Source of the DNA: Sediminibacillus terrae
Lineage (GTDB): Bacteria > Bacillota > Bacilli > Bacillales > Amphibacillaceae
NCBI RefSeq assembly: GCF_009602435.1
Contig: NZ_VZDQ01000027.1
Span: 202,265-266,264, forward strand
Direction: 5' to 3'
DNA length: 64,000 nucleotides
Shown here one piece after another: positions 51,884 through 61,490 of this stretch. The notes under the pieces were generated by a model. That model saw nothing but the letters and a program-made list of their open reading frames with translations, made no database searches and was not told the origin of the DNA. A program made the translations under genes and the position numbers. Each line of letters starts with the position of its first letter. The first letter of the stretch is position 1.

Positions 51884-53038
51884 TTGCAAAATTTTTACCG
51901 GGACTCCTGGGTGGAAGTCGACCTGGACAATATAGCATTCAATATCCAACAAATACGTCAACGCCTCTCGTCAAAAACAAAAATTTTCGCCGTTGTGAAG
52001 GCGAATGCGTACGGTCATGGCGATATAGAGGTCGCTGAAACTGCTTTGCGCTCCGGTGCAGACAGATTGGCTGTATCATTATTGGATGAAGCGGTTAAGC
52101 TTAGAAGTAATGGAATAACTGCGCCAATCCTGGTAATGGGAAGGATCCGGCCGGAAGATGTTCCGGTGGCTGTCAAGCATGACATCGCCGTTACGTTTTA
52201 CCAAGTGGAATGGGTAAGGCAGGTCAAGCAGTCGGATTTTTCCGGTACACTGAAGCTGCATTTGAAATGGGATACCGGAATGGGACGGATCGGCATCAGG
52301 TCAGTGGAGGAGCTCGACGCCATCCTGAAGGAGTTGACGGACGACAGGATGGAACTGGAAGGGATTTTCACTCATTTTGCTACGGCAGATGAAGCTGATA
52401 CCGACTATTTTGAACGTCAGCAAACTCGCTTTCAAGAATTGCTTGCTGCTTTTGAAACAAAATGGGACAAGCCTGTACACCTGCACACCGGCAATAGTGC
52501 CGCTAGTATGAGGTTCCCGGAACGAATGGCTCACTTTATCAGGTATGGAATCAGCATGTATGGTTTGTATCCATCCTCCCAAGTGAAACGGGAAAAGCCT
52601 GTTGAACTAAACCCCGCCTTTTCCCTTCATAGCCGATTGACACAGGTGAAAAAATTGCCAGCAGGAGAATCGATCAGCTATGGAGCCACTTATACAACCG
52701 AAAAGGACGAGTGGATCGGTACGGTTCCGCTCGGTTATGCAGACGGAATCCTCCGCAAATTGCAGGGAAAGGAAGTACTTGTGGAGGGAAAAAGGGTTCC
52801 GATTGTCGGACGAATCTGTATGGACCAGTTCATGATCCGCCTGGACGGACCTTGTCCGGTGGGAACAAAAGTGACTATTATCGGAAGGCAGGGAGCAGAA
52901 GAAGTGACCATGGACGAGGTGGCCGATTATCTGGAAACAATCAATTATGAGATTCCGTGCACAATCAGTCCCAGGGTCCCGCGGGTTTATCTTGAACAGG
53001 GAGAGATAACCAAAATCAGCAATCCGCTGCTGACTTGA
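51884..53038 (+). CDS. alr: Alanine racemase
   Basis: The 384-residue PLP enzyme supplies D-alanine for the cell wall. It has the PLP-binding Lys in FAVVKANAYGHG (Lys about 40), the family segments KWDTGMGRIG, HFATADEAD and HTGNSAASM, and the second catalytic Tyr in the SYGATYTTEKDEW region (about 265). The C-terminal RICMDQFMIRL is typical. Start is TTG at 51884 after AGGAGAGG. It lies upstream of ndoAI-ndoA as in B. subtilis. Confidence 0.95.
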   Translation: MQNFYRDSWVEVDLDNIAFNIQQIRQRLSSKTKIFAVVKANAYGHGDIEVAETALRSGADRLAVSLLDEAVKLRSNGITAPILVMGRIRPEDVPVAVKHDIAVTFYQVEWVRQVKQSDFSGTLKLHLKWDTGMGRIGIRSVEELDAILKELTDDRMELEGIFTHFATADEADTDYFERQQTRFQELLAAFETKWDKPVHLHTGNSAASMRFPERMAHFIRYGISMYGLYPSSQVKREKPVELNPAFSLHSRLTQVKKLPAGESISYGATYTTEKDEWIGTVPLGYADGILRKLQGKEVLVEGKRVPIVGRICMDQFMIRLDGPCPVGTKVTIIGRQGAEEVTMDEVADYLETINYEIPCTISPRVPRVYLEQGEITKISNPLLT

Positions 53039-53090
53039 ATGCGTTCAAACACTTGCAGGATTGATTGTTCAGGAATAGGCTCCATACATG

Positions 53091-53129
53091 TTTCCTCCAG
53101 CAATTGGCAAGGAGAGGATTTTTTTTGAT
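53091..53129 (+). terminator. Probable terminator after alr
   Basis: TTTCCTCC and GGAGAGGA around CAGCAATTGGCAA, then eight T. Confidence 0.6.
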
Positions 53130-53148
53130 AAAAAGTTCCGGAATGCCT

Positions 53149-53177
53149 TTGCAATGCAGTTTATACAATGATATGAT
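53149..53177 (+). promoter_or_regulatory. Sigma-A promoter of ndoAI-ndoA
   Basis: TTGCAA, a 17-base spacer and TATGAT, about 50 bases before the antitoxin start. Confidence 0.65.
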
Positions 53178-53229
53178 TAGGTTGGATTAAAAAAGACTGG
53201 GCTTGTAGATATGGTGGAGGTGTATGGTT

Positions 53230-53505
53230 GTGTCAGAGAGCTTACAAGAGATAATTGTGAGACTGCCAAAAAACCTGCTTAGCGAGGTGGATGGGTTAAT
53301 GGAAACCGAGAACAGTGATCTGAGCGACTTTATTTGTCAGGCAACAAAATCGTATTTGCGTGAAAAGAAAAAACGTCATATTCGTGAATCTATGCAAAGA
53401 GGCTATATGGAAATGGCCAAAATCAATCTCAACATTGCTTCAGAGGCTTTTCAAGCTGAAGAGGAGGCCGAAAACACCCTAGAACGTTTAGTGAGCGGGG
53501 TGTAA
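53230..53505 (+). CDS. ndoAI: Antitoxin EndoAI (MazE-like, ribbon-helix-helix)
   Basis: The 91-residue antitoxin has an N-terminal RHH DNA-binding domain (about 5-48) with [18 protein letters not shown] and a C-terminal toxin-binding tail [34 protein letters not shown]. This tail is nearly identical in pattern to B. subtilis EndoAI. The GTG start at 53230 gives the family MSES start; the ATG at 53224 is too close to GGAGG. It is followed by the toxin gene after 4 bases. Confidence 0.9.
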   Translation: MSESLQEIIVRLPKNLLSEVDGLMETENSDLSDFICQATKSYLREKKKRHIRESMQRGYMEMAKINLNIASEAFQAEEEAENTLERLVSGV

Positions 53506-53509
53506 GGGG

Positions 53510-53860
53510 TTGATTGTAAAAAGAGGCGAAGTTTATTTCGCCGATCTTTCCCCTGTAGTGGGTTCCGAGCAGGGGGGCGTTCGTCCAGTATTGGTTTTGC
53601 AAAACGATATCGGCAACCGTTTTAGCCCTACGGTTATCGTTGCAGCCATTACCGCGCAGATACAAAAGGCAAAACTGCCGACACATGTTGAAATCGATGC
53701 AAAGAAGTATGGATTTGAGCGCGACTCCGTCATTTTGCTCGAGCAAATTCGAACAATAGACAAACAGCGTCTAACGGATAAAATCACCCATTTAGACAAA
53801 CCCATGATGGAAAACATCAATAAGGCCTTGGAAATAAGCCTGGGTTTAACAGATTTTTAA
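53510..53860 (+). CDS. ndoA: mRNA interferase EndoA (MazF)
   Basis: The 116-residue endoribonuclease has the same length as B. subtilis EndoA, which cuts mRNA at UACAU-like sites. It has [31 protein letters not shown], the active-site Arg25 region and the Thr in VVAAITAQ. The C-terminal [11 protein letters not shown] is conserved. TTG is the start at 53510, preceded by AAGGGG within the end of the antitoxin gene. It is a chromosomal stress-response TA rather than a mobile one. Confidence 0.93.
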   Translation: MIVKRGEVYFADLSPVVGSEQGGVRPVLVLQNDIGNRFSPTVIVAAITAQIQKAKLPTHVEIDAKKYGFERDSVILLEQIRTIDKQRLTDKITHLDKPMMENINKALEISLGLTDF

Positions 53861-53890
53861 AAGTTGTTGACGCATAAACTGAACACCCAA

Positions 53891-53930
53891 ACATCCATGT
53901 CCCGGGAGGCCGGCGCATGGATGTTTTTTT
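53891..53930 (+). terminator. Terminator after ndoA
   Basis: ACATCCATG/CATGGATGT with a 16-base loop and seven T. The stretch to 54176 has no gene. Confidence 0.85.
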
Positions 53931-54176
53931 ACTGTTTAAAGCAAAAATGGAGTCTGCGCATAGCCGGGGGCTTGCCATTCCTTACAGAATCACTGACAGA
54001 TGTAGTCCATGCAGTGGAAAGGTAAATAATGGCTGGAGCGGCTGAGCGAACCGCCGTATGCCCGCGGCCGCCCAAGGAGAATCGAAGTCGAACCATATCA
54101 AAAAATTTGCGCGTCAGCCATAAACATGTGACAATAAGTATATCTATTTTAGGGAGACTTGGCAGGGGGTAGTTGA

Positions 54177-55049
54177 ATGGATAGAAAGCTGAAAGATCTT
54201 GTAATAGAAAACAGTGATACGATTGTGCAAATGTGGCTGGATGAGATATCGAAAGGCCGACAAAGCGATTATACATCGACAATATCCGAGGAATTGTTCG
54301 AAAGCACCAACAGGGAATTTGTCAATGTCATTTTTGCAAGTGTCGAAAAGCAGGGTATCACCACGGCTTTAGAAGACTTTTCGGAAAGGCTTGTCAATCT
54401 GGGCTGGCCGCTGAGTTATTTGACCGATGGGCTGCAATCCTTCCGCAGGGTGACAATTAACTATATCTTGAGCGAGCAAACGCAGGTGGGATCGGATTAT
54501 TTCTCTGAAGTTTTGCAGGCAGTGGATAACTGGGTCGATCCAATTATCAATAAACTGGTCAATGAGTATTCCGGCAGCTGGGAACATATTGTCTCCCTGC
54601 AACGGGTAGCCCTGCAGGAGCTATCGGCACCATTGATTCCGGTTATGGAAAATATTACCGTCATGCCGTTGATCGGCACGATCGACACGGAAAGGGCAAA
54701 GCTGATCATGGAGAATCTGCTGGACGGCGTCATCAAACACAATGCCGAAGTCGTGTTGATTGATATTACCGGTGTTCCGGTTGTGGATACGATGGTAGCC
54801 CATCATATCATCCAGGCTGCAGAAGCGGTTCGTCTGATCGGTTCTACATGTATCCTTGTCGGGATCCGGCCGGAAATTGCTCAAACAATTGTCAATTTGG
54901 GAATCGATTTGAGCAAGTTCCCGACAAAGAGCTCGTTGAGGAAAGGGTTCCAATCGGCCTTGGAGTTGACCAATAGAAAAATCGTCGGTACAGCAGACAG
55001 TCACGAGAATGATATCGAACAATTAGTAGATTCTCTGGATAGGGAGTGA
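54177..55049 (+). CDS. rsbR: Stressosome sensor RsbR
   Basis: This 290-residue co-antagonist of the stressosome has an N-terminal non-heme globin-like domain (about 1-130) that projects as a turret, and a C-terminal STAS domain (about 160-275). Conserved phospho-Thr sites are visible in [11 protein letters not shown] (about Thr170) and [15 protein letters not shown] (about Thr204). It forms a large complex with RsbS that holds RsbT. It is the first gene of the sigma-B operon, overlapping rsbS closely. C-terminal extension of about 15 acidic residues is longer than in B. subtilis. Confidence 0.93.
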   Translation: MDRKLKDLVIENSDTIVQMWLDEISKGRQSDYTSTISEELFESTNREFVNVIFASVEKQGITTALEDFSERLVNLGWPLSYLTDGLQSFRRVTINYILSEQTQVGSDYFSEVLQAVDNWVDPIINKLVNEYSGSWEHIVSLQRVALQELSAPLIPVMENITVMPLIGTIDTERAKLIMENLLDGVIKHNAEVVLIDITGVPVVDTMVAHHIIQAAEAVRLIGSTCILVGIRPEIAQTIVNLGIDLSKFPTKSSLRKGFQSALELTNRKIVGTADSHENDIEQLVDSLDRE

Positions 55050-55057
55050 ACGGGGTC

Positions 55058-55414
55058 ATGAGAATACCAATTTTAAAGCTTCATAATTATTTATTGATTT
55101 CTATCCAAATTGATCTGGATGACCAGAGTGCCATCCAGTTTCAGGAAGACCTTTTGAGTAAAATACATCAAAGCGGAGCGACCGGCGTAGTAATTGATTT
55201 AACATCTGTCGATATTATCGACTCCTTTATTGCTAAGGTGCTTGGTGACGTAGTGACGATGTCGGATCTTATGGGGGCAAAAGTCGTATTGACTGGGATT
55301 CAGCCAGCAGTAGCTATGACGCTGATTGACTTGGGCATCCATCTGCAAGATGTTCCAACAGCCTTAGATTTAGAGCAAGGCTTGATCAAATTGCGTCAGG
55401 AATTGGAGGAGTGA
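55058..55414 (+). CDS. rsbS: Stressosome scaffold RsbS
   Basis: The 118-residue single STAS-domain protein has the phospho-acceptor Ser in [20 protein letters not shown] (Ser about 59). It is the core scaffold of the stressosome that binds RsbT until phosphorylated. The ATG at 55058 matches the family start MRxPILKLHN; the GTG at 55046 lies further upstream. It begins 8 bases after rsbR ends and overlaps rsbT region by translation coupling. Confidence 0.94.
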   Translation: MRIPILKLHNYLLISIQIDLDDQSAIQFQEDLLSKIHQSGATGVVIDLTSVDIIDSFIAKVLGDVVTMSDLMGAKVVLTGIQPAVAMTLIDLGIHLQDVPTALDLEQGLIKLRQELEE

Positions 55415-55416
55415 AC

Positions 55417-55818
55417 ATGGATTTCCAATCCTGCGTTAATATTAACAAAGAGTGGGATATAGTTGGCGCCCGCCAAATCGGACGGGACTTTGCCAGGAAA
55501 ATCGGGTTTGGTACAGTGGATCAGGCACGGATTGCCACTGCTATATCTGAACTCGCGAGAAATATCTATTTATACGCTGGGACAGGAAAAATCTGCTTCG
55601 AAACCATTGAAGAAATAGACCGTAAAGGATTGGTCATTTTAGCAGTGGATGATGGACCGGGAATAGCAGAGATCAGCAAAGTGATGGAAGACGGCTATTC
55701 TACTTCAGGAGGTCTTGGCGCAGGATTGCCGGGTGTGAAAAGGCTGATGGATGAATTTGATATTATATCCGAGCAAGAAAAGGGGACAGAGATAAAAGCA
55801 GTGAAATGGGTTCGTTGA
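55417..55818 (+). CDS. rsbT: Serine/threonine kinase RsbT
   Basis: The 133-residue GHKL-type switch kinase phosphorylates RsbR and RsbS, then leaves the stressosome to activate RsbU. ATP-binding motifs are SELARNIYLYAG (N-box), DDGPGI and STSGGLGAGLPGVKRLMDEF. The ATG at 55417 is 7 bases after GGAGG; GTG at 55411 is too close. Length matches the B. subtilis enzyme (133). Confidence 0.95.
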   Translation: MDFQSCVNINKEWDIVGARQIGRDFARKIGFGTVDQARIATAISELARNIYLYAGTGKICFETIEEIDRKGLVILAVDDGPGIAEISKVMEDGYSTSGGLGAGLPGVKRLMDEFDIISEQEKGTEIKAVKWVR

Positions 55819-55830
55819 GGGGGGTAAGCG

Positions 55831-56841
55831 ATGAGTACGTTGAACATGGATTTAAGCAATTATCGAGACTTACTAAAACAGTATATCCGAACACAAGACG
55901 AGACCGCTCTCTACCAAGCGGAACAATTCAGTAAGCTGTCGATGCAGCAAAACATTTCCCCTGAAGAAATCATCAACGTTCATATCCAGGCTTTGCAGGA
56001 ACTGTATCCGGAATTGCCCGAAGGGATCAAGTCATCGATGAACTTCCTGCTGGAGGCCATGATTTCCTATGGACTGGCTTACCAGGAATTCCAATCGCTA
56101 CGGGAACAGCAGCTGGCTTTGAAATCGGAAATATCCGTCGCGGCCAGTATGCAGCAAACACTTCTTACAACGGTAAAGCCGGAAGTGGAAGGGCTGGATA
56201 TCGGAGCCATCAGTATTCCCGCCAACCAAATGAACGGAGATTATCACCATTTTGTTCAAAATGATGATAACAAATTAGGTATCGCGATAGCCGATGTTAT
56301 CGGAAAAGGGATACCGGCTGCACTGGCCATGTCGATGATCAAGTATTCCATGGATAGTATTCCGGAGAACCGGATGGATCCAAGCAACATACTGGAAAGC
56401 CTGAACAGGGTGGTCGAGCGCAACGTGGACCCGAGCATGTTCATCACCATGTTTTATGGTCTGTACGATCCAAGCAATGAAAAGTTTTACTATTCTTCTG
56501 CAGGCCATGAACCCGGCTTTTATTATAACGCGGCGGAAGATAAATTCGAGGAAATAGAAGCCAGGGGAGTTGTGCTTGGGGTGACCCGGGATACGGAGTA
56601 TCGTCAGTACGAACGGAAAGTAAATGCAGGGGACATGATCATCATGCTGACCGACGGGGTGACGGAGTGCCGGCAGGGTGACCGTTTTATTGAACCGGAG
56701 GAAGTCCTTGATGTGATCAAGTCTTATATGCACCTGCCTGCCCAGAAATTGGTAGAGCAAGTATATAAGCACTTCGAACGACTCCAGGATTTTCATTTGC
56801 GGGATGATTTTACCTTGATTATTTTGCGCAAGGAAGTTTGA
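55831..56841 (+). CDS. rsbU: PP2C phosphatase RsbU
   Basis: The 336-residue environmental-stress phosphatase dephosphorylates RsbV-P. An N-terminal RsbT-binding helical domain (about 1-85) precedes a coiled linker and the PPM/SpoIIE phosphatase domain (about 120-335). Metal residues are visible in GDYHHFV, IAIADVIGKGIPAALAM and MLTDGVTECRQGD. The start follows GAGGGGGG. The sigma-B promoter for rsbV overlaps its stop codon. Confidence 0.94.
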   Translation: MSTLNMDLSNYRDLLKQYIRTQDETALYQAEQFSKLSMQQNISPEEIINVHIQALQELYPELPEGIKSSMNFLLEAMISYGLAYQEFQSLREQQLALKSEISVAASMQQTLLTTVKPEVEGLDIGAISIPANQMNGDYHHFVQNDDNKLGIAIADVIGKGIPAALAMSMIKYSMDSIPENRMDPSNILESLNRVVERNVDPSMFITMFYGLYDPSNEKFYYSSAGHEPGFYYNAAEDKFEEIEARGVVLGVTRDTEYRQYERKVNAGDMIIMLTDGVTECRQGDRFIEPEEVLDVIKSYMHLPAQKLVEQVYKHFERLQDFHLRDDFTLIILRKEV

Positions 56842-56861
56842 TGGGGACCTGGTCAGGGTAA
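56836..56861 (+). promoter_or_regulatory. Internal sigma-B promoter of rsbV-rsbW-sigB-rsbX
   Basis: GTTTGA, a 14-base spacer and GGGTAA match the sigma-B consensus with one -10 difference. The -35 includes the rsbU stop. It gives autoregulation, as for the operon in B. subtilis. Confidence 0.8.
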
Positions 56862-56903
56862 TATCCTATATTGAGTGAATATTACGGAAGTAGGAGGATA
56901 ACC

Positions 56904-57233
56904 ATGAACTTAGATATTAATGTCTCAGATAAAGACTCAACGGCAGTTGTGGCACTTGCTGGAGAGATTGATGCTTTTACTGCCCCTCAATTGAAGGAAC
57001 AGTTGCTGCCGTTGACGAAAGAATCGGGCAAAGTAGTGGAAGTGAACCTGGAAAATGTCAATTACATGGACAGTACAGGACTCGGCGTTTTTGTCAGCGC
57101 GTTGAAGTCGACAAAAGAAAACAACAGCGAACTGAAACTTGTTCAGTTGCAGGACCGAGTAATGCGTTTGTTTGAAATAACCGGTTTAACCGATATTATA
57201 AATATTGATTCTACAGTACGGGGTGGATCTTAA
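56904..57233 (+). CDS. rsbV: Anti-anti-sigma factor RsbV
   Basis: The 109-residue STAS protein has the phospho-Ser in NYMDSTGLGVFVSALK (about Ser56). When dephosphorylated, it binds RsbW and frees sigma-B. ATG at 56904 follows AGGAGG; a frame to 56871 is longer but lacks a site. It ends one base before the rsbW start. Confidence 0.95.
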   Translation: MNLDINVSDKDSTAVVALAGEIDAFTAPQLKEQLLPLTKESGKVVEVNLENVNYMDSTGLGVFVSALKSTKENNSELKLVQLQDRVMRLFEITGLTDIINIDSTVRGGS

Positions 57234-57234
57234 T

Positions 57235-57711
57235 ATGGAACCTTTTGACTTCATAGAAATTAAAGTTCCTGCTAAAGCAGAATATGTAGGGGTCGTAAGA
57301 TTGAGTACATCTGGCGTCGCGAATCGGATGGGATTCAATTACGAGGATATCGAGGATCTGAAAGTGGCGATATCGGAAGCGATGACCAATGCCGTCACCC
57401 ACGCATACCAGGGGGCGGAAGAAGGAGAAGTCACGGTTGGTTTCGGAGTTTATGAGGACCGATTGGAGGTAATGGTGGCAGATCATGGCGGCAGCTTCGA
57501 CCTGGGCAAAGTAAAAGCCGACATCGGTCCGTATGAACAATCGGAGCCGATTGAGAATCTCCGTGAGGGCGGATTCGGTTTATTCTTGATCGATGCTTTG
57601 ATGGATAAGGTAGAGATAAACAGCGACCATGGGGTTATCGTATTGATGACAAAATACACCCAGGAAAATAAGGTGGGATTAGATGACGACCAAATCTCAA
57701 CCACACAATAG
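57235..57711 (+). CDS. rsbW: Anti-sigma-B factor / serine kinase RsbW
   Basis: The 158-residue GHKL kinase binds sigma-B and phosphorylates RsbV. Motifs are SEAMTNAVTHAYQG (N-box, Asn about 50), VADHGGSFD and REGGFGLFLIDALMD. The ATG at 57235 has GGGGTGGATC upstream and follows the rsbV stop. Its 3' end overlaps sigB by 29 bases. Confidence 0.95.
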   Translation: MEPFDFIEIKVPAKAEYVGVVRLSTSGVANRMGFNYEDIEDLKVAISEAMTNAVTHAYQGAEEGEVTVGFGVYEDRLEVMVADHGGSFDLGKVKADIGPYEQSEPIENLREGGFGLFLIDALMDKVEINSDHGVIVLMTKYTQENKVGLDDDQISTTQ

Positions 57712-58471
57712 ACGTGAGGATGAGGTTTACCAATGGATAAAGCATCTGCAGGAAAATCCCACAGACGAATCGGTTCAAGAAAAAATTGTATTGGCTTATC
57801 AGGATCTTGTGGAGTCAATAGCCCGCAAGTATTCAAAAAACAGTTCGATACATGAGGATTTAGTGCAGGTCGGGATGCTGGGGCTGCTGGCTGCTATTCG
57901 CAGATATGACCCTGAATTTGGTAAATCCTTTGAATCATTTGCAATACCGACTATCATCGGTGAAATCAAACGATTTATCCGCGATAAAACGTGGAGTGTC
58001 CATGTCCCGCGTCGAATCAAGGAATTAGGTCCGAAAATCAAGAAAGCTATCGAAGAGTTGACTTCGGACAATCAGCAATCGCCTTCCGTGACCGAGATAG
58101 CCGCTTACCTTGAAGTGAGCGAAGAGGACGTCCTGGAAACGATGGAAATGGGCAAAAGCTATAAAGCGCTGTCCGTCGACCGGAAAATCGAAGCGGATTC
58201 TGATGGCAGCACGGTTTCCATACTGGACTTGATCGGTAATCAGGATTCCGGTTATGAGAATGTGGACCAGCGTATGCTGCTTGAAAAAATTCTGCCGATT
58301 TTAACAGAAAGAGAACAAGAAATCCTGAAATATACCTACTTTGAAAACATGAGCCAAAAAGATACCGGTGAGATGCTTGGCATTTCGCAAATGCATGTAT
58401 CCCGTCTGCAAAGGCGTGCATTGAGAAAACTTAGAGAAGCATTGCAGTCAGAAAGCTCGGAGGTTTTCTAG
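57683..58471 (+). CDS. sigB: General stress sigma factor SigB
   Basis: The 262-residue sigma factor of group 3 directs the general stress regulon. Region 2 (IARKYSKNSSIHEDLVQVGMLGLLAAIRRYDPEFGKSFESFAIPTIIGEIKRFIRD), region 3 and region 4 (LTEREQEILKYTYFENMSQKDTGEMLGISQMHVSRLQRRALRKLREAL) are all complete. Its ATG lies inside rsbW, so stoichiometry is set by coupling. rsbX overlaps its stop by one base. Candidate target promoters inside this window are at 36502, 56836 and perhaps 7839. Confidence 0.96.
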   Translation: MTTKSQPHNRREDEVYQWIKHLQENPTDESVQEKIVLAYQDLVESIARKYSKNSSIHEDLVQVGMLGLLAAIRRYDPEFGKSFESFAIPTIIGEIKRFIRDKTWSVHVPRRIKELGPKIKKAIEELTSDNQQSPSVTEIAAYLEVSEEDVLETMEMGKSYKALSVDRKIEADSDGSTVSILDLIGNQDSGYENVDQRMLLEKILPILTEREQEILKYTYFENMSQKDTGEMLGISQMHVSRLQRRALRKLREALQSESSEVF

Positions 58472-59079
58472 TGAGTGAATTGGATAAACAGCGAATGCAG
58501 GTTTCCGTCTATCAGACAGCGAAAAAAGGCAACTATTACTGTGGTGACAGCTATTACTATACAGAAACAGAAGACGAGTTTATCTGTGCTTTAGCTGACG
58601 GTTTGGGCAGCGGGGAATACGCCAAAGAGTCTTCACAGGCTGTTATGGATGTCATTGAAGAAAACATTTTCGCGAGCGTCGATGAGATAATAAAGGTGTG
58701 CAATGAAAGATTGGTAGGAAAGCGCGGCGTTGTATTAGGTGTATTGAAGGTGAACTTTACATCGAATGCTTATTCGTTCAGTTCGATTGGTAATATCGGT
58801 ATCATGACGATAACAGACAAACAGGAGAAAAAACGGAGCATTCCGAACGCCGGTTACCTGGGCGGTTATAAACGCCCTTTCAAAGTGTTTGACGGCACAA
58901 TGGAACCAGGTATGATTTTTATTATGTTTTCAGATGGGGTCAATTCAATGGATTTGTCTTCCAAATATTTTTTGGGCAAAGATGTCGAAAGAATCACGGA
59001 GACGTATGCTGCCATGGTAGGACAAAACAAAGATGATGACACCACCTTGATTGCCATGAAGTTTGCCAAAAGTGAATAG
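58471..59079 (+). CDS. rsbX: PP2C phosphatase RsbX (feedback)
   Basis: The 202-residue phosphatase dephosphorylates RsbR and RsbS to reset the stressosome. PPM motifs are GDSYYYTETEDEFICALADGLGSGEYAKE (about 21-49) and IMFSDGVNSMDLSSK. GTG at 58471 follows CGGAGG. Two terminators follow, so the operon ends here. Confidence 0.92.
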   Translation: MSELDKQRMQVSVYQTAKKGNYYCGDSYYYTETEDEFICALADGLGSGEYAKESSQAVMDVIEENIFASVDEIIKVCNERLVGKRGVVLGVLKVNFTSNAYSFSSIGNIGIMTITDKQEKKRSIPNAGYLGGYKRPFKVFDGTMEPGMIFIMFSDGVNSMDLSSKYFLGKDVERITETYAAMVGQNKDDDTTLIAMKFAKSE

Positions 59080-59092
59080 CATCGTCGAAAGC

Positions 59093-59129
59093 ATACTCTT
59101 ATCTTGGAAGATGGGAGTATTCGTTTTTT
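59093..59129 (+). terminator. Terminator of the sigB operon
   Basis: ATACTCTTATC and GATGGGAGTAT with a 6-base loop, then TTTTTT. Confidence 0.8.
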
Positions 59130-59141
59130 AGGCAGCATCTG

Positions 59142-59178
59142 ACCGGTTTACTCTCAACATGGAGTAGGCCGGTTTTTT
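59142..59178 (+). terminator. Second terminator after rsbX
   Basis: ACCGGTTTACTC and GGAGTAGGCCGGT, then seven T. Confidence 0.75.
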
Positions 59179-59315
59179 TGGTTGTCCTGTGTGGGAGCAA
59201 TCGTAATTGCGCTACTTCCATGTGGGATTTTCGTCACTTTGACTAATTCCTCTCTGTGTATCGGCGGGGCTGATTTGGTACAATGGAGACAAGAAGCGTA
59301 AGGAGGAAACCGATA

Positions 59316-61484
59316 TTGAGTGAAGCAAACGAATATGACCAGTTAATAAAATGGGTGGCAGGAGAAACAAAGGTTTCAGCTGCACCAATCAAACAAGTTA
59401 TTTCTTTGTTGGAAGAAGGGAATACGGTTCCGTTTATCGCCAGGTACCGCAAAGAGCAGACCGGCGGATTGGATGAAGTGCAAATCAAAGCAATTGAAGA
59501 TAAATGGACATATGCGCAAAATCTGGCAGAACGTAAGCAGGAAGTCATTCGCTTGATCGATGAACAGGACAAATTGACTCCCGAGCTCGAAGCTAGCATA
59601 AGGAATGCAACGCAACTGCAGCGGGTGGAAGATCTTTATCGTCCTTATAAGCAAAAAAGAAGAACGAAGGCGACCATAGCCAAAGAAAAAGGATTGGAAC
59701 CACTGGCGGAGAAAGTATGGAACCATCAGGTGGAAGATTTAGAAAAGGCGGCAGCGGCTTATTTATCGGATGAGCATGAATTGGTCTCGACGGATGAAGT
59801 GATAGCCGGGGTCAACGATATAATCGCTGAGTGGATCGCCGATGATGCTCAATACAGGGAGTACATACGGGATAAAACGTTCAAAGCCGGGACGATTCGC
59901 GGGGATGCCAAGGATCGGGAAAAGGACGAAAAAAGCGTTTTTGAGATGTACTATGATTATGAGGAACCGATCAGATCGATTGTGGCCCACCGTGTGCTCG
60001 CTCTCAACCGCGGAGAAAAGGAAGAGGTCATCAAAGTAGCTGTGCGTCCCCCTGTAGAACAAATAACTGAATACCTGAATAAAAGGCTTGTAAAAAGAAA
60101 CGATACAGCCGTCATCAAACAGTTTTGGAAGGAAGTTATCGAGGACAGCTATAAGCGCTTGATCCAGCCGTCGATTGAACGGGAAATCCGGAACAGTCTA
60201 TCGGAAAAAGCAGAACAGCAAGCAATCGATATTTTTTCGACCAATTTGAAAAACCTCCTGCTGCAACCGCCGCTTAAAGGGAGAGTCGTCCTGGGGGTCG
60301 ATCCGGCATTCCGTACAGGCTGTAAGCTGGCGGTTATAGATGAGACAGGCAAGGTTCATGCCATTCAAGTAATCTATCCAACTGCCCCTAAAAAGGATAA
60401 AAAGGGAGCGGAAAAGGTTCTGTTATCGCTCTTAAAGCAGTATCCCATCGAGCTCATCGCCATTGGCAACGGCACTGCTTCAAGAGAGACCGAACAATTT
60501 ATTGCAGACTTTATCAGTGACCATCAGTTAGATATCGCTTATATCATTGTAAATGAAGCCGGTGCCAGTGTTTACTCAGCTTCTAAGCTGGCCCGTGAAG
60601 AATTCCCTGAGTTGCAGGTGGAAGAACGAAGCGCCGTTTCGATTGCAAGAAGGGTGCAGGATCCCCTGGCGGAGTTGGTGAAAATCGACCCCAAGTCTAT
60701 AGGAGTCGGGCAATACCAGCATGATGTCAGCCAAAAAAGCTTGAACGGATCCTTGACCTTCGTGGTGGAGACCGCCGTCAACCAGGTCGGTGTCAATGTC
60801 AACACTGCTTCAGCTTCTTTGTTGCAGTATGTATCTGGCTTAAGTAAAACCGTCGCGGGTAATGTAATCAAGCAACGGAACGAAAACGGCAAATTCACCA
60901 GCAGAAGCCAACTGAAAAAAATTCCGCGTTTAGGCAATAAAACGTATGAACAGTGCATTGGCTTTCTTCGGGTTCCCGACGGGGATGAGCCGCTGGACAG
61001 GACTGCGATCCACCCGGAAAGTTATTCGGCGGCCAACCAGCTGCTGCGCATGCTAAATTTTTCTACTGATGATTTAGGTACAGAAGCATTGAAGCAAGCC
61101 TTATCTGAGGTGACTCTAGGGGAAACTGCTGAAAAACTCGGTATCGGGGTACCGACTTTGGAGGACATCATGAAAGCACTGGCGAGCCCTGAGCGTGATC
61201 CACGGGACGATTTTCCACAGCCGCTATTAAAAAAGAACGTGTTGGCCATGGAAGATCTACAGCCTGGAATGGAACTTCAAGGAACGGTAAGAAACGTGGT
61301 CGATTTCGGAGTATTCGTGGATATTGGGGTTAAGCAGGATGGTTTGGTGCATATTTCGAAAATGTCCAAGCAATTTGTGAAACATCCGACCGATGTTGCA
61401 GCCGTCGGAGATGTTGTCACCGTCTGGATAGACAGTGTCGACGTAGATAAACAGCGGATAGCTTTGACAATGGTACAGGATTAA
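59316..61484 (+). CDS. tex: Tex-like RNA-binding transcription accessory protein
   Basis: The 722-residue protein is a Tex/YdcI homologue with N-terminal helical region (about 1-170), a YqgF/RNase H-like domain (about 320-450, GVDPAFRTGCKLAV), helix-hairpin-helix domains (about 495-600) and a C-terminal S1 RNA-binding domain (about 645-720, GMELQGTVRNVVDFGVFVDIGV). TTG at 59316 follows AAGGAGG; the ATG at 59283 has no site. It is downstream of rsbX as in B. subtilis. A terminator follows and also serves cmpA. Confidence 0.93.
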   Translation: MSEANEYDQLIKWVAGETKVSAAPIKQVISLLEEGNTVPFIARYRKEQTGGLDEVQIKAIEDKWTYAQNLAERKQEVIRLIDEQDKLTPELEASIRNATQLQRVEDLYRPYKQKRRTKATIAKEKGLEPLAEKVWNHQVEDLEKAAAAYLSDEHELVSTDEVIAGVNDIIAEWIADDAQYREYIRDKTFKAGTIRGDAKDREKDEKSVFEMYYDYEEPIRSIVAHRVLALNRGEKEEVIKVAVRPPVEQITEYLNKRLVKRNDTAVIKQFWKEVIEDSYKRLIQPSIEREIRNSLSEKAEQQAIDIFSTNLKNLLLQPPLKGRVVLGVDPAFRTGCKLAVIDETGKVHAIQVIYPTAPKKDKKGAEKVLLSLLKQYPIELIAIGNGTASRETEQFIADFISDHQLDIAYIIVNEAGASVYSASKLAREEFPELQVEERSAVSIARRVQDPLAELVKIDPKSIGVGQYQHDVSQKSLNGSLTFVVETAVNQVGVNVNTASASLLQYVSGLSKTVAGNVIKQRNENGKFTSRSQLKKIPRLGNKTYEQCIGFLRVPDGDEPLDRTAIHPESYSAANQLLRMLNFSTDDLGTEALKQALSEVTLGETAEKLGIGVPTLEDIMKALASPERDPRDDFPQPLLKKNVLAMEDLQPGMELQGTVRNVVDFGVFVDIGVKQDGLVHISKMSKQFVKHPTDVAAVGDVVTVWIDSVDVDKQRIALTMVQD

Positions 61485-61490
61485 TGAAAA

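Noticed and set aside
53230..53860. Mobile or accessory toxin-antitoxin module
   Set aside because: The pair is the conserved chromosomal ndoAI-ndoA between alr and rsbR, as in B. subtilis, so it is not a sign of transfer.
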